Source of the DNA: a bacterium
Lineage (GTDB): Bacteria > CAIWAD01
Assembly (NCBI GenBank): GCA_030429345.1
Contig: JAUIFJ010000010.1
Location: 62,001 to 126,000 of the forward strand
Length of the DNA stretch: 64,000 nt
Reading direction: 5' to 3'
The position numbers and the translations under genes were made by a program. The notes beneath the pieces are model-generated. The model worked only from the letters and a program-made list of their open reading frames with translations, was not told where the DNA came from and did not search any database. This document shows, piece after piece, positions 1 to 9,268 of this stretch (its first letter is position 1; every line of letters starts with the position of its first letter).

Positions 1-314
1 GCGCTGGTGAAGAGGTAGCGCGTCCATTCCCGGGAAGTATAGGCATTGCACTGCCCGAGCAGGCTGGGGTAGCGCTTGAAGAAGATGCCCGGCACGGGGA
101 AGCGGCGGCTGCCCTGGAGCACGCTGTGCTCGAGAATGTGCGCCACGCCGCTGTCGTCTTCCGGGAAGGTGGCGAACTGCATGGCCCAGGAATGCTGGGG
201 CCGCGCGTGAGACAGGTGCACATGGCGCAGGCCCAGGGTCGGGTGCCGGTATACATCGCAGTGGATCCCGAAGGCGGGGACCTCCTCGGAGCTGATCTTC
301 TCGAAGCCAGTCAT
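1..314 (-). CDS. M16C-family zinc metallopeptidase (presequence-protease-like), N-terminal part
   Basis: The minus-strand frame starts with ATG at 314 and runs off the left edge of the window, so only about 104 N-terminal residues are present. It contains the inverted zinc motif HxxEH in HILEHSVLQGS, preceded by GVA and followed by RRFPVPGIFFKRYP. This arrangement is typical of the M16C subfamily (PreP/Cym1-type peptidases that degrade short peptides) rather than of classical pitrilysin. The two His bind zinc and the Glu is the catalytic base in the family. No signal peptide is visible, so a cytoplasmic peptide-clearing role is likely. It is divergent from the phosphatase gene to its right, across a repeat-bearing gap. 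The family call is firm; cellular substrates are not deducible. Confidence 0.85.
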   Translation of the reverse strand, partial: MTGFEKISSEEVPAFGIHCDVYRHPTLGLRHVHLSHARPQHSWAMQFATFPEDDSGVAHILEHSVLQGSRRFPVPGIFFKRYPSLLGQCNAYTSREWTRYLFTS

Positions 315-374
315 GCCTTCTCCCGATTGATTGATTGTAGTGCAAGGAAGCATTTTCCGGGTACTTGGGAGGCG

Positions 375-481
375 TTCTCACGCAGAGACGCAGAGACGCG
401 GAAGAGACCGAAGAATCATGCAAGGAAGAATGCCGGGAGTCCACGACCTGCTTTCGGCGCCTCTGCGTCTCCGCGCGAGAA
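375..481. repeat. Inverted pair of a dispersed CTCTGCGTCTC-type intergenic element
   Basis: One arm at 375-401 reads TTCTCACGCAGAGACGCAGA followed by GACGCGG. The other at 458-481 is a near-perfect reverse complement (CTCTGCGTCTCCGCGCGAGA core). The arms are separated by about 56 bp with no convincing gene. The word resembles a palindromic intergenic repeat seen in many unrelated bacterial genomes. Here it fills most of the gap between two divergent genes, so it may sit in their promoter region. Its function is unknown. Confidence 0.7.
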
Positions 482-528
482 TCTTATGCTGTTGTGGATC
501 CACCTTCGGCACTCAACAGGAGCCCCCT

Positions 529-1026
529 ATGGAACGCGTCCTTTTCGTCTGTTCGGGAAACATCTGCCGCAGTCCGGCGGGGCAGGAGATCTGCAAGCTG
601 GAAGCCCGGCGCATGGGACTGGAGCTGGAGGTGGGCAGCTGCGGCACCCTTCGTCTTCCCGGCGAACCGGCGGCGCCCTTTACCATAAAAGCCCTGGAGG
701 AACGGGGCGTGGACATGAGCGCCTTCCGCTCCCGGGCGCTGAGCTACTTCCTGCTGCGCGAGGCGGACCACATCCTCTGCATGGAACAGCACCACCTGGA
801 AGAAGTGCTGCACGAACTGGGCGGCGACCGGGACCTGGTCAAGACCCTTGCCGTGATCACCGAGTTCCACCCCGACGAGACCTTCCGCAATGATGCCGGC
901 ATCTACGATTTCGTCCGCGCCGAGTGGCCCGAGTACCGCGAAGGAATTGCCGAAGTCGAAGCCTGCGTGCGGCACTTCCTCCACTTCCTTGACCGATCTG
1001 CCGATAGAAGCTCCGAAGAATCCTGA
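529..1026 (+). CDS. Low-molecular-weight protein tyrosine phosphatase family protein
   Basis: The 165-residue product begins MERVLFVCSGNICRSP, which is the phosphate-binding loop CX5R of this family (nucleophile Cys8, Arg14). The fold normally has a C-terminal DP pair whose Asp is the general acid. Here the matching position reads YDF, keeping the Asp but not the Pro. Length fits the family. The family includes tyrosine phosphatases, arsenate reductases and protein-arginine phosphatases, and the sequence alone does not separate them. The ATG at 529 was chosen because it places the P-loop at residue 7 as in homologues; longer upstream extensions run into repeat DNA. It lies 45 bp upstream of a sensor kinase and may be co-transcribed with it. 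Confidence 0.9.
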   Translation: MERVLFVCSGNICRSPAGQEICKLEARRMGLELEVGSCGTLRLPGEPAAPFTIKALEERGVDMSAFRSRALSYFLLREADHILCMEQHHLEEVLHELGGDRDLVKTLAVITEFHPDETFRNDAGIYDFVRAEWPEYREGIAEVEACVRHFLHFLDRSADRSSEES

Positions 1027-1071
1027 ATCCGGGCTGTATTGTCGCCGGAATCAGGGAAACCCGGAGGCGGC

Positions 1072-2592
1072 ATGAGCGATCTGAGCGGCACTCTGCACTG
1101 TGCCCTGGTGGACGTACAGGCGGAGGCGATCCGCAATACGGAAGAGTCCCTGCGGCCCTTCGGGGTCGAAGTCCGCGCCTGCAACGACTTCGACGCTCTG
1201 CTGGAGCTGATCGGGGCGCACTCCGTGGACGCCGTGCTGCTGGACATCGCCCGCATGGTGCGTGAACCGCTGCAACGCCTGCTCGACCTGCGCGAAGGCC
1301 ACCCGGACCTGCCGATCATCCTGCTGGGCAACATGCCCGTCGACAACGAAAAGGTCGAGGATTGTCTGCGCCATGGCGCTGACAGCTTCCAGGTCAAGCC
1401 GATCCTGGGATTGAACCTGGAACGGGCGATCCGCAACCAGCGCCGACGCAAACGGGATTCCCGCCTGCTGGACAACCAGTCGGATGGCGCGGACCAGGCC
1501 CTGCTCAGCCAGGTCATCAAGGCCAAGCGCGAATTCGAGGACATCTTCGACGCCATGCCCTGGCCGATGGTGCTGGTCAATCCGGAAGGCAGCATCCTGC
1601 GCGCCAATCTGGCGACCACGGGGAATGATCCGGCCTGGTTCCGCCGCATCATCGGACGTCCGGCGCACAAGGATGTGCTCAAGGCCGGCGCGGAAGTGCT
1701 CAAGGAAGGATCCACCCGACGCCGCATCCTGCAGAATGCCTGCACGGTGCAGGAGCTGCCGGGCTCTCCCGTTTTCGAGGTGGCGGAGCTGATCAGCTGG
1801 CCGGTGCACAACGAGCGCGAGGAATGTTCGGGCAGTGTGCACATGCTTGTCGATCGTTCGCGCATCGAGCGACTGGAAACCCTGCTGCGAAGCCAGGAGA
1901 AGCAGTCCACCATCGGCCTGCTCGCTTCCGGGCTGGCCCACAACCTGAGCAGTCCGCTGCAGGCGATCCAGGGCAAGCTGCAGCTGATGGAACTGGCCGA
2001 AAGCGCGCCCGCCCAGGAACTGGAGTTTCTTCGCCGCACGACCACCCGGATGACCGACATGGTCTCGAACCTGATGTACAAGCTGCGGCGCGACCAGGAT
2101 CCGGAACGGCGCCCGGTCAGCCTGAACGAAGTGCTGCACAACGAGATCCAGCTGCTCGAGGCCAACATGGTCTTCAAGCACGAAGTCTCCTGCGAGGTCG
2201 ATCTCGACGAGTCCCTGGAACCGGTGATGGCGGTCCATGGCGATGTCAGCCAGGCGATCAACAACCTGTTGCAGAACGCGGTGCAGGCCATGCACAATTG
2301 TCCGCAGAAGCAGCTCCGCATTCGCAGCCGGCAGGCGGAGTCCGGCTACAGCCGCATCGAGATCGAGGACTCGGGCAAGGGGATCTCCCGCGAGCTGCGT
2401 GAAAGAGTCTGGGAGCCTTTCTTCACCACCAAGCCCATGGCCGGCGAAGCGGCCAACGGCGAACCCACCGGAACCGGCCTGGGGCTCTCGTCCAGCCGCT
2501 ACCTGCTGCGCAAGAACGACCTGGGCCTGGATTTCGAATCCGTCGTCGGCGAGGGCACGACCTTCATCATCAGCTGGCGGCGCTCGAGCTAG
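1072..2592 (+). CDS. Soluble receiver-PAS-histidine kinase
   Basis: The 506-residue protein has no membrane segments. Residues about 8-125 form a receiver-like domain with a candidate phospho-acceptor Asp58 (AVLLD) and Lys109 (QVKP). Residues about 145-265 look like a PAS domain. The HisKA helix has the H-box GLAHNLSSPLQAI with His290. The ATPase domain shows the N box NNLLQNAVQAM, G1 box DSGKGI and G2 box GTGLGLSSSRYLL. An input receiver placed before the kinase core suggests control by another phosphorelay rather than by a direct ligand. The ATG at 1072 was chosen because GGAGG lies 5 bp upstream; an in-frame TTG at 1039 has no such site. No cognate output regulator is adjacent. Confidence 0.88.
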   Translation: MSDLSGTLHCALVDVQAEAIRNTEESLRPFGVEVRACNDFDALLELIGAHSVDAVLLDIARMVREPLQRLLDLREGHPDLPIILLGNMPVDNEKVEDCLRHGADSFQVKPILGLNLERAIRNQRRRKRDSRLLDNQSDGADQALLSQVIKAKREFEDIFDAMPWPMVLVNPEGSILRANLATTGNDPAWFRRIIGRPAHKDVLKAGAEVLKEGSTRRRILQNACTVQELPGSPVFEVAELISWPVHNEREECSGSVHMLVDRSRIERLETLLRSQEKQSTIGLLASGLAHNLSSPLQAIQGKLQLMELAESAPAQELEFLRRTTTRMTDMVSNLMYKLRRDQDPERRPVSLNEVLHNEIQLLEANMVFKHEVSCEVDLDESLEPVMAVHGDVSQAINNLLQNAVQAMHNCPQKQLRIRSRQAESGYSRIEIEDSGKGISRELRERVWEPFFTTKPMAGEAANGEPTGTGLGLSSSRYLLRKNDLGLDFESVVGEGTTFIISWRRSS

Positions 2593-2595
2593 GTC

Positions 2596-2619
2596 GGATT
2601 CCCGCCTGCGCGGGAAGGA
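2596..2619. repeat. Palindromic intergenic element (GGATTCCCGC-type)
   Basis: TTCCCGC (2599-2605) and GCGGGAA (2610-2616) form a 7 bp stem with loop CTGC just after the kinase stop codon. The same word recurs at 28092-28109, and a variant (TCCCCGC/GCGGGGA) occurs at 14277-14294. It has no T run, so it is more likely a dispersed REP-like repeat than a terminator. Confidence 0.65.
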
Positions 2620-2763
2620 CATGAATGGGGCCACCCCTGCTGATCCGGCCAGGACGCGCTTTCGCCCCGGAGTGCGCCGACACCTGCCTCCTTTCCCGTT
2701 CGATTTCGATTCGGGGAATCCCTATCCTCTAGGCCTGTTTGAACGGACAAGCCGGAATTCTCC

Positions 2764-3213
2764 ATGCCCCTGCTGCATCAGCCTGAAACCCTCGAGCACC
2801 TGCTCGCGCGCCTGGAGCGGCTGCGCGAAGGGGATCCGCCCTTGTGGGGCCGAATGAATGCCCTGGAAATGGTGGATCACCTGCGGCGCAGCCTGCGCAT
2901 CGCCCAGGGGAATCCGCCCCAGCGGCGGCAGGTTTCCGCCCTGGTCTCCCTGCTGGCGCGAGCCGTGATCTATCTGCCCGTCCCCATGCCGCGCAACAAG
3001 GAAACGGCGCGGGACTTCCGCGCGGCGCCGAAGGACGCCGCCTTCGAGCAGGCGAAGCGCGCCCTGCGGGAGGAATTCCGCGCCTGCGCCGCCGCCTTGA
3101 GCCGTCCGGGGCCCGCCGTGATCCATCCGCTCTTCGGCGCGATTTCCCCCGGCGCCTGGTCGCGGCTGGCCGTCAAGCACACGGACCACCACCTGCGGCA
3201 GTTCGGAGTGTAG
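2764..3213 (+). CDS. DinB-superfamily protein, DUF1569-like
   Basis: The 149-residue protein matches the DUF1569 pattern of the DinB four-helix fold. An early His (His39, in EMVDHL) and a C-terminal cluster KHTDHHLRQFG (His139, His142, His143) could bind a metal, as in DinB and YfiT proteins. There is also the PLFG motif near residue 121. DinB-like proteins include thiol transferases and metal-dependent hydrolases, but DUF1569 members have no assigned reaction. The stop lies 8 bp before the mutS2 start, so the two are probably co-transcribed. No strong ribosome-binding site is visible at this ATG. Confidence 0.75.
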   Translation: MPLLHQPETLEHLLARLERLREGDPPLWGRMNALEMVDHLRRSLRIAQGNPPQRRQVSALVSLLARAVIYLPVPMPRNKETARDFRAAPKDAAFEQAKRALREEFRACAAALSRPGPAVIHPLFGAISPGAWSRLAVKHTDHHLRQFGV

Positions 3214-3221
3214 CACAGACC

Positions 3222-5636
3222 ATGAGGGATACGACACCCGGCGACCGGGAGCGGCGCCCTGCCCGCCGCCGCCCGGAGATCGAGCCCACGCCGCTGGCGT
3301 CGCCCGGCACCCAGCGCGTGCTGGAACTGGACCGCGTGCTCGCCCTGGCCGCGGAACACGCAGCTTCCGAAGAAGCGCGCCAGGGGCTGCTCGAGCCGCA
3401 CTGGCTGGACGGCATCGAGGAGCTCCGCGAGCGCCTGGAGCAGGTCGTCGAATGCCGCGAGCTGCTGGAACACAAGCGCAGCCTCTCCATGCTGCCCCTC
3501 GCCGACGCGGCCTCGGCCCTGGAAAAACTGCTCGACAGCCCGACCTGGCTCGACGGTTCGGAGCTGAACGAGCTGGCGGCCTTCCTGGAGCTGGTCGAAG
3601 AAGTGGCGAAAGAGGTCGGCGCGGACCTGCCGCGCCTGGCCCTGGCCCTGGAGCGCCTGGCGCCGCTTCCGGAATGCCTGGCGATGATCCGCAAGATGAT
3701 CGACGAGGCCGGCCAGCTCAAGGACAAGGCCTCGCCGGAGCTGCACCGCCTGCGCAAGGACTTCCGCCGCGAGGAAGGGCGCATCCGCGGACGCCTCGAG
3801 AAGCAGGCCAGCGAGTGGATCCAGAAGGGCTGGATCACGGACGCAGGCCTGGGCTGGCGCGACGGGCGCCCGGTGGTACAGGTGCCCGCCGGAGCCGGCG
3901 GCCGCATCGACGGCATCGTCGTCGACCAGAGCCAGAGCGGGCGCACGCTCTTTGTCGAGCCGGCGCTGAGCCTGGAGCACCGCGGCCTGCTCAATCGGCT
4001 GGAGCAGGAGATCCGCCGCGAGGAGCAGCGCCTGTATACGCAGATCGCCGACAGGCTGCGCGGCGAGGCCCGTGTCATGCGCCGCAACCGGGGCCTGCTG
4101 ACGACCCTGGACGGCTGGCTGGCCAGGGCGCGCTATGCCATCGAGACGAAGGGCGAACTGCCGCGTGTCACGGAGGAGGCGCTCCTCGAGATCCGCGAAG
4201 GGCGGCACCCGCTGCTGCTGCGGACCGTCGAGGTGGTGCCGCTGGAGATGCGCCTGGGCCCCCGCGAGCGCGTACTCGTGATCAGCGGTCCCAACGCCGG
4301 CGGCAAGACCGTGGCCATGAAGACCGTCGGCCTCTTCGTGCTGATGATCCGCGCCGGCCTGCTTCCTCCCTGCGCGGAAGGCACCACCCTGCCGCTGGTC
4401 GAGACCGTGTTGTGCGACATCGGCGACCAGCAGAGCATCGACAACGACCTGAGCACCTACAGCTCGCACCTGGAGCGCATGCGCGGCGTCACCGAGCAGA
4501 GCCGCCGCCAGGGCCTGTTCCTGGTCGATGAGCTGGGAAGCGGCACGGACCCCGAAGAGGGCAGCGCGATTGCCATGTCCTTCCTCGAGCGGATGGCGAG
4601 TTCGCCGGGGCTGACCATCGCCAGCACGCACCTGGGCCAGCTGAAGGCCTTCGCCCATGACACGGAGGGCCTGCGCAACGGCTCGATGAGCTTCGACGAG
4701 GAACGGATCACGCCGACCTACCGCTACGTGGACGGGGTGCCGGGGTCGAGCTACGCCCTCGAGATCCTCGAGCGCATGGGCCTGCCCCGCGTAGTACGCG
4801 ATCGCGCCCGCCACTACATGGACAGCGAGCAGAAGAACCTGGCGCGCCTGGTGGCCGACCTGCAGGCGCGGCTGGCGCAGGTCAAGAAGAAGCTTTCGAA
4901 GATCGAGGCGCGCGAGATCGAGCTGGATTCGCTTGTGAGCCAGTACCGCGAGCGGATGAAATCCAGCAGGAAGGAGGCCCGCGAGATCAAGAGGATGGCG
5001 ATGCAGGAGGCCTCGACGATCCTCAAGGAGGCCAACCGGCTGGTCGACCGCACCGTGCGCGACCTGAAGAAGAACGCCCCGGCGCCCGAAGAGGTCCGCA
5101 AGGCGCGTGAGACAATCCGCGAGAAGGACCGCCAGCTGGAGAAGCGCGGGAAGAAGCTCGCGCCCCGCCCCCGCCGCCAGGCTCCGGAACGGCTGCCGCA
5201 GGCCGGCGAGCGCGTGCGCCTGGAAGGGCTGGAGACCCCGGCCGAGGTCCTGCGCGTCGAAGGCCGGCGCATCCAGGTGCAGGCGGGCATCATGAAGATG
5301 AGCGTCGAGATGTCCCGCGTGATCGAGGTGCTGGCGCCCGAAGGGCCGCGGCCGGCGGGAGGCGCCGTGAGACATGGCATGAGCGGTCCGGCCAGCGCCC
5401 GTCTCGACCTGCGCGGCATGACCGGAGACGAGGCGATGAGCGCCGTGGACGCCTACATCGACGAATGCATGATCGGGGGGCTGAGCCCGGTGACCATCGT
5501 CCATGGCAAGGGGGACGGCATCCTGCGGCGCGTGGTGCAGGAGCACCTGGGCCGCTTCGACTGCGTGAGCAGCTTTCGGCGCGGCACCCCCGAGGAGGGC
5601 GGCGACGGGGTGACGATCGTCAAGGTGGATTCCTGA
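3222..5636 (+). CDS. mutS2: Endonuclease MutS2
   Basis: The 804-residue protein has the MutS2 layout: an N-terminal helical lever/clamp region, an ABC-type ATPase with Walker A GPNAGGKT (about residues 356-363) and Walker B LFLVDELGSGTDPEEGSA, a long charged coiled coil, and a C-terminal Smr domain (LDLRGMTGDEA followed by HGKGDGILR). MutS2 proteins act on branched DNA or collided ribosomes; the N-terminal mismatch-recognition domain of MutS is absent, as expected for the family. The LDLR motif, linked to Smr nuclease activity in homologues, is present. The start was placed at ATG 3222, right after the upstream stop. dnaG follows after 1 bp, suggesting a replication/repair operon. Confidence 0.95.
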   Translation: MRDTTPGDRERRPARRRPEIEPTPLASPGTQRVLELDRVLALAAEHAASEEARQGLLEPHWLDGIEELRERLEQVVECRELLEHKRSLSMLPLADAASALEKLLDSPTWLDGSELNELAAFLELVEEVAKEVGADLPRLALALERLAPLPECLAMIRKMIDEAGQLKDKASPELHRLRKDFRREEGRIRGRLEKQASEWIQKGWITDAGLGWRDGRPVVQVPAGAGGRIDGIVVDQSQSGRTLFVEPALSLEHRGLLNRLEQEIRREEQRLYTQIADRLRGEARVMRRNRGLLTTLDGWLARARYAIETKGELPRVTEEALLEIREGRHPLLLRTVEVVPLEMRLGPRERVLVISGPNAGGKTVAMKTVGLFVLMIRAGLLPPCAEGTTLPLVETVLCDIGDQQSIDNDLSTYSSHLERMRGVTEQSRRQGLFLVDELGSGTDPEEGSAIAMSFLERMASSPGLTIASTHLGQLKAFAHDTEGLRNGSMSFDEERITPTYRYVDGVPGSSYALEILERMGLPRVVRDRARHYMDSEQKNLARLVADLQARLAQVKKKLSKIEAREIELDSLVSQYRERMKSSRKEAREIKRMAMQEASTILKEANRLVDRTVRDLKKNAPAPEEVRKARETIREKDRQLEKRGKKLAPRPRRQAPERLPQAGERVRLEGLETPAEVLRVEGRRIQVQAGIMKMSVEMSRVIEVLAPEGPRPAGGAVRHGMSGPASARLDLRGMTGDEAMSAVDAYIDECMIGGLSPVTIVHGKGDGILRRVVQEHLGRFDCVSSFRRGTPEEGGDGVTIVKVDS

Positions 5637-5637
5637 G

Positions 5638-7443
5638 ATGGCGCGGATTCCGGAAAGCGTGATCCAGCAGGTGCTCGACAGCGTCGACGTGGTCGACCTG
5701 GTGGGCGAGTACCTGAGCCTCAAGCGCTCCGGCAGCCATTACAAGGGGCTGTGTCCCTTCCACCAGGAGAAGACCCCCTCCTTCACGGTCAATCCCTCGC
5801 TGCGCATCTTCAAGTGTTTCGGCTGCGGCAAGGGCGGCAACGTGATCGGTTTCCTGATGGAGGCCGAGGGCCTGGGCTACCGCGAGGCCGTGCGCCAGCT
5901 CGCCGAGAAGGCCGGCATCCCCTTCCACCTGGACGGCGAGGAGTCGCCCGAGCGTCGCACACGCAGCGAGCTGCTCTACCGGGTCAACGAAGAGGCCCGC
6001 GACTGGTTCATCCGCAACCTGGACGCCGCCCTGCGGGGCCAGGGGCCGCTGCCGGCCTACCTGGAGAAGCGGGGGCTGGACCACGAGACCCGCAAGCACT
6101 TCCTGCTGGGCTTCGCGCCGGAGGCATGGAGCGGCTTTCTGGATCACGGCCGCAGCCAGGGCTTCGACGAGAAGCTGCTGGTCGACAGCGGCCTGGTCAT
6201 CGAGCGCGAGGACGGCCGCCGCTACGACCGCTACCGCGGGCGGCTGATCTTCCCGATCCGCAACGTGAGCGGCAGCGTGATCGGCTTCGGCGGTCGCGTG
6301 GTCGGCAGCGAGGACAAGGGCGCCAAGTACATCAACAGCCCGGAGACCGAGCTGTACCACAAGGGCCGCGAGCTCTACGGCATCTTCGAGGCCAAGAACG
6401 AGATCCGCCTGGCGGGCAGCGCCGTGCTCGTCGAGGGCTACATGGACGTGATCAGCCTCTGGAAGGCCGGCTTCCGCAACGCGGTGGCCAGCCTGGGCAC
6501 GGCGCTGACGCAGGAGCAGGCCCTGTTGCTGAAGCGCTTCTGCGACAGCGTGATCTTCCTCTACGACGGGGACGATGCCGGCCAGAAGGCGATGGCCCGC
6601 GGCGCGGAAAGCCTGCTGGCGGCCGGGCTGGCGCTGCGCGTCTGCCGCCTGCCGCAGGGACTGGATCCCGACGATGCCGTATCACAACTGGGCCAGGAGG
6701 GCTTCAGGGCCCTGCTGGAGGCTTCCGAGGACTACTTCCTCTACCGCATCGCCGAATACCGGCGTCGGGGGCAGGACGAGGGGCCGCGCGCCTACCGGGA
6801 CTTTGTCACCACCCTTTTGTCCGGCGCCCTGCGCATTGCCGACACCCTGCAGCGCCACGAGCAGCTGCAGCGCATCAGCCGGGCCAGCGGGATTCCGACC
6901 GACGAGCTGCTCGAGCTGGGCAAGGAGCTGCAGCGCGCCGATCGCCCCCGGCCGGAAGAGGAGAGTCCGCGCGCCGAGCTGCGCCCGGAAAGCCTGGACC
7001 GCGAGGGGCGGCGCGTGCTTGGCCTGTTCCAGCTCTTCATGCGCAATCCGGAATTGCGTGATACGATTTCCGACGAGCTGGACCTGGGCGGCTGCGAGCA
7101 TCCCCTGCTGCGCGCCGCCTTCTCCGGCGCTCTCGAGGCGCACCTTGATCCGGAAACCAGCGTCGACAGCTGGGCCCATGCCCTGGAGAACCCGGCCCTG
7201 CGTCGCCTGGCGCTGGACGGGCTGGTGGAGGAACCGCGCCCCGGGGATGCCCGCGAATGCGACGACCTGCTCTTCAACCTGCGCCAGAATGACCTGCGCA
7301 CGCGGCTCAAGGAGATCCAGCGCAGCTTTGCCTCCCCCGAGGAACTGCCGGCAGGGGAACGCGCGGCGCTGGAACAGGAATTCGTCGAATTGAACAGGCA
7401 CCTGCGCGAACTGCTCGTCGCCTATCGCCGCAAGCACCGCTGA
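5638..7443 (+). CDS. dnaG: DNA primase DnaG
   Basis: The 601-residue protein starts MARIPESVIQQVL and carries the CHC2 zinc finger (Cys39, His42, Cys60, Cys63), the RNA-polymerase-like catalytic core and a TOPRIM domain (AVLVEGYMDVI, then IFLYDGDDAGQKA with acidic metal ligands). The C-terminal part is the less conserved helicase-binding region. It makes the RNA primers for replication. The ATG lies 1 bp after the mutS2 stop, so translation is probably coupled. In many bacteria dnaG is followed by rpoD; here it is followed instead by a secreted beta-propeller gene. Confidence 0.97.
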   Translation: MARIPESVIQQVLDSVDVVDLVGEYLSLKRSGSHYKGLCPFHQEKTPSFTVNPSLRIFKCFGCGKGGNVIGFLMEAEGLGYREAVRQLAEKAGIPFHLDGEESPERRTRSELLYRVNEEARDWFIRNLDAALRGQGPLPAYLEKRGLDHETRKHFLLGFAPEAWSGFLDHGRSQGFDEKLLVDSGLVIEREDGRRYDRYRGRLIFPIRNVSGSVIGFGGRVVGSEDKGAKYINSPETELYHKGRELYGIFEAKNEIRLAGSAVLVEGYMDVISLWKAGFRNAVASLGTALTQEQALLLKRFCDSVIFLYDGDDAGQKAMARGAESLLAAGLALRVCRLPQGLDPDDAVSQLGQEGFRALLEASEDYFLYRIAEYRRRGQDEGPRAYRDFVTTLLSGALRIADTLQRHEQLQRISRASGIPTDELLELGKELQRADRPRPEEESPRAELRPESLDREGRRVLGLFQLFMRNPELRDTISDELDLGGCEHPLLRAAFSGALEAHLDPETSVDSWAHALENPALRRLALDGLVEEPRPGDARECDDLLFNLRQNDLRTRLKEIQRSFASPEELPAGERAALEQEFVELNRHLRELLVAYRRKHR

Positions 7444-7519
7444 AACCCTCCCCGCTTTTCCCGGTCTACTCTGCTGTCGCTCTCGTTCTTCCATGACACA
7501 CAGACCCGGAGGAGACCCC

Positions 7520-9247
7520 ATGAAAGTCCCTGTCTTCCTGCTTGCTTTCACGGCTGTGGCACAGGCCCAGCTCTTCGAGGCCCTGCCGACGTCCTTCTCC
7601 GGAACCGCGGAAGACAGCCGTGCCCTGGTCGCCGCCGACTTCGACCATGACGGGCACCTGGACCTGCTGGTCAGCAACAGTTCGCACCAGGACTGCCGTC
7701 TCTATCTCGGCGACGGGGAGGGCGGCTTCACGGAAAGCGCTGCGGGGGACCTGAGTGACAGCGGAGGCCGCAGCGACGGCATGAGCGCGGCGGACTACGA
7801 CGGCGACGGCTGGCTGGACCTGGCACTGGTCAATTGGCACGGGGAAGGTAACCGGCTTTTCCGCGGCGCGGAGAACCTGGCCTTCCAGCGTATCACGGAA
7901 TCGCCGGTGGAGCAGGCGGGCAGCTATTCCGAGACCTGCTCCTGGGAAGACCTGGACGGCGACGGACGCCTGGATCTCTATGTCAGCAACTCCGCCGGGA
8001 ACCTGGCCAACCAGCACTACCGGAACACGGAGGAGGGTTTCGTGTTGCAGGAGGACTCGGAACTCGTCGCCTGGGGCGGCCAGAGCCGCGGCGTGGCCTT
8101 TGCGGACCTGGACGGCGACGGCCTGCGCGACCTGCTGGTCACGAACGAGGGCGGGGACCTGAATCACCCCTTCCGTCAGCAGGAACCCGGTAGCTGGACG
8201 CTCGATTTCACCAGCCCGCTCTACGGGCCTTCCGAGAACACCATGACCGCCAGCTGGGGCGATGTCGACAATGACGGGGACCTGGATCTCTTCCTGGGAA
8301 ATCATGGCCAGCCGGATCACCTGCTGCTCAACGACGGCGCGGGCGGCTTCACGGCGCAGGACGACGCGGTCTTCGCCGCGGACACGCGCACCTTCGGCAG
8401 CGCCTTCGGCGACCTGGACAACGACGGCGACCTGGACCTGGTGACCACGCAGGGCTGGAGTTCGAACGGCAGCGAAAGCTTCACGGATCTCGTCTACCGC
8501 AACGTGGACGGGCAGTTCACGGCCTGGCCGGACACCCTGCTCGCCGGCCGCGAAGGCTGGAGCTACGGCTGCCTGCTCGCGGACCTGGACACGGACGGCG
8601 CCCTCGACCTGGCGGTCGCCTGCTGGCAGGGAGCCGCCGAGGCCAACCGCCTGGCGCGCAACACGGGCAACGCCGGCCACTGGCTGCAGCTGGACCTGGA
8701 AGGGACGGCGCCGAACACGGCGGCCATCGGCGCGACCCTGCGCCTGAAGGCGACCATCCATGGCGAAGTCGTGAGACAGATGCGTGTCGTCGAAGGGCAA
8801 AGCGGCTACTGCGGCCAGAGCCTGCGCCAGCACGTGGGACTGGGAGACGCGGAAGTCGTCGACAGCCTGAGCATCACCTGGCCCGACGGGAGCACGGAGG
8901 TCTGGACGGAAGTCTACGCCAACCAGGTGCTGAGCCTGGTGCAGGGCGTGACCACCAACCTGGAAGACCGCGGGGCGCTTCCCGGAGGCTGGCAGCTGAT
9001 GTCGCCCCGGCCCAACCCCTTCAACGACCGTACGCTCCTGAGCTATGAACTGCCCCTGGCCGGGGAGGTTCGTTTGGCCGTATACAACCTGGCCGGGCAG
9101 GCCGTGCGCGTGCTCCAGGAAGGGCCGCGATCCGCGGGTCTGCACTCCGCGCCCTTTCATGCGGGCGACCTGGCCAGCGGGACCTACCTCGCCGTGCTCG
9201 ATTCACCCGGCGGTCGGCAGGCGCGTCCGCTGCTGCTCCTGCGCTAG
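7520..9247 (+). CDS. Secreted FG-GAP/VCBS beta-propeller protein with ASPIC domain and sorting tail
   Basis: The 575-residue product begins with a signal peptide (MKVPVFLLAFTAVAQA). Seven FG-GAP/VCBS blades follow, each with a calcium-binding DxDxDGxxD signature such as DFDHDGHLDL, DLDGDGRLDL and DVDNDGDLDL. An ASPIC/UnbV domain (about residues 385-480, ending DSLSITWPDGSTEVW) comes next. The C-terminal roughly 85 residues match a type-IX-like sorting or FlgD-like Ig domain (RPNPFNDRTLLSYELP, then DLASGTYLAVL and a terminal LLLLR). It is probably exported and surface-attached or released; the ligand is unknown. ATG 7520 was chosen because GGAGGAG lies just upstream and it opens the signal peptide. 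It shares its tail type with the two beta-helix proteins at 49.5-54.5 kb. Confidence 0.88.
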   Translation: MKVPVFLLAFTAVAQAQLFEALPTSFSGTAEDSRALVAADFDHDGHLDLLVSNSSHQDCRLYLGDGEGGFTESAAGDLSDSGGRSDGMSAADYDGDGWLDLALVNWHGEGNRLFRGAENLAFQRITESPVEQAGSYSETCSWEDLDGDGRLDLYVSNSAGNLANQHYRNTEEGFVLQEDSELVAWGGQSRGVAFADLDGDGLRDLLVTNEGGDLNHPFRQQEPGSWTLDFTSPLYGPSENTMTASWGDVDNDGDLDLFLGNHGQPDHLLLNDGAGGFTAQDDAVFAADTRTFGSAFGDLDNDGDLDLVTTQGWSSNGSESFTDLVYRNVDGQFTAWPDTLLAGREGWSYGCLLADLDTDGALDLAVACWQGAAEANRLARNTGNAGHWLQLDLEGTAPNTAAIGATLRLKATIHGEVVRQMRVVEGQSGYCGQSLRQHVGLGDAEVVDSLSITWPDGSTEVWTEVYANQVLSLVQGVTTNLEDRGALPGGWQLMSPRPNPFNDRTLLSYELPLAGEVRLAVYNLAGQAVRVLQEGPRSAGLHSAPFHAGDLASGTYLAVLDSPGGRQARPLLLLR

Positions 9248-9268
9248 GCCTGCCCGAAACGGATCCGT

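Noticed and set aside
2970-5723. Long open frame on the minus strand opposite mutS2 (over 900 codons)
   Set aside because: It mirrors the real gene in a high-GC background, has no family motifs and contradicts the clear MutS2 coding frame. Similar antisense frames opposite cheA1, the glycosyltransferases and the acyl-CoA genes were rejected for the same reason.
7520-9247. Integrin-like adhesin
   Set aside because: The FG-GAP repeats resemble integrin blades, but the ASPIC domain and bacterial sorting tail point to a general secreted propeller. No adhesion function can be claimed.
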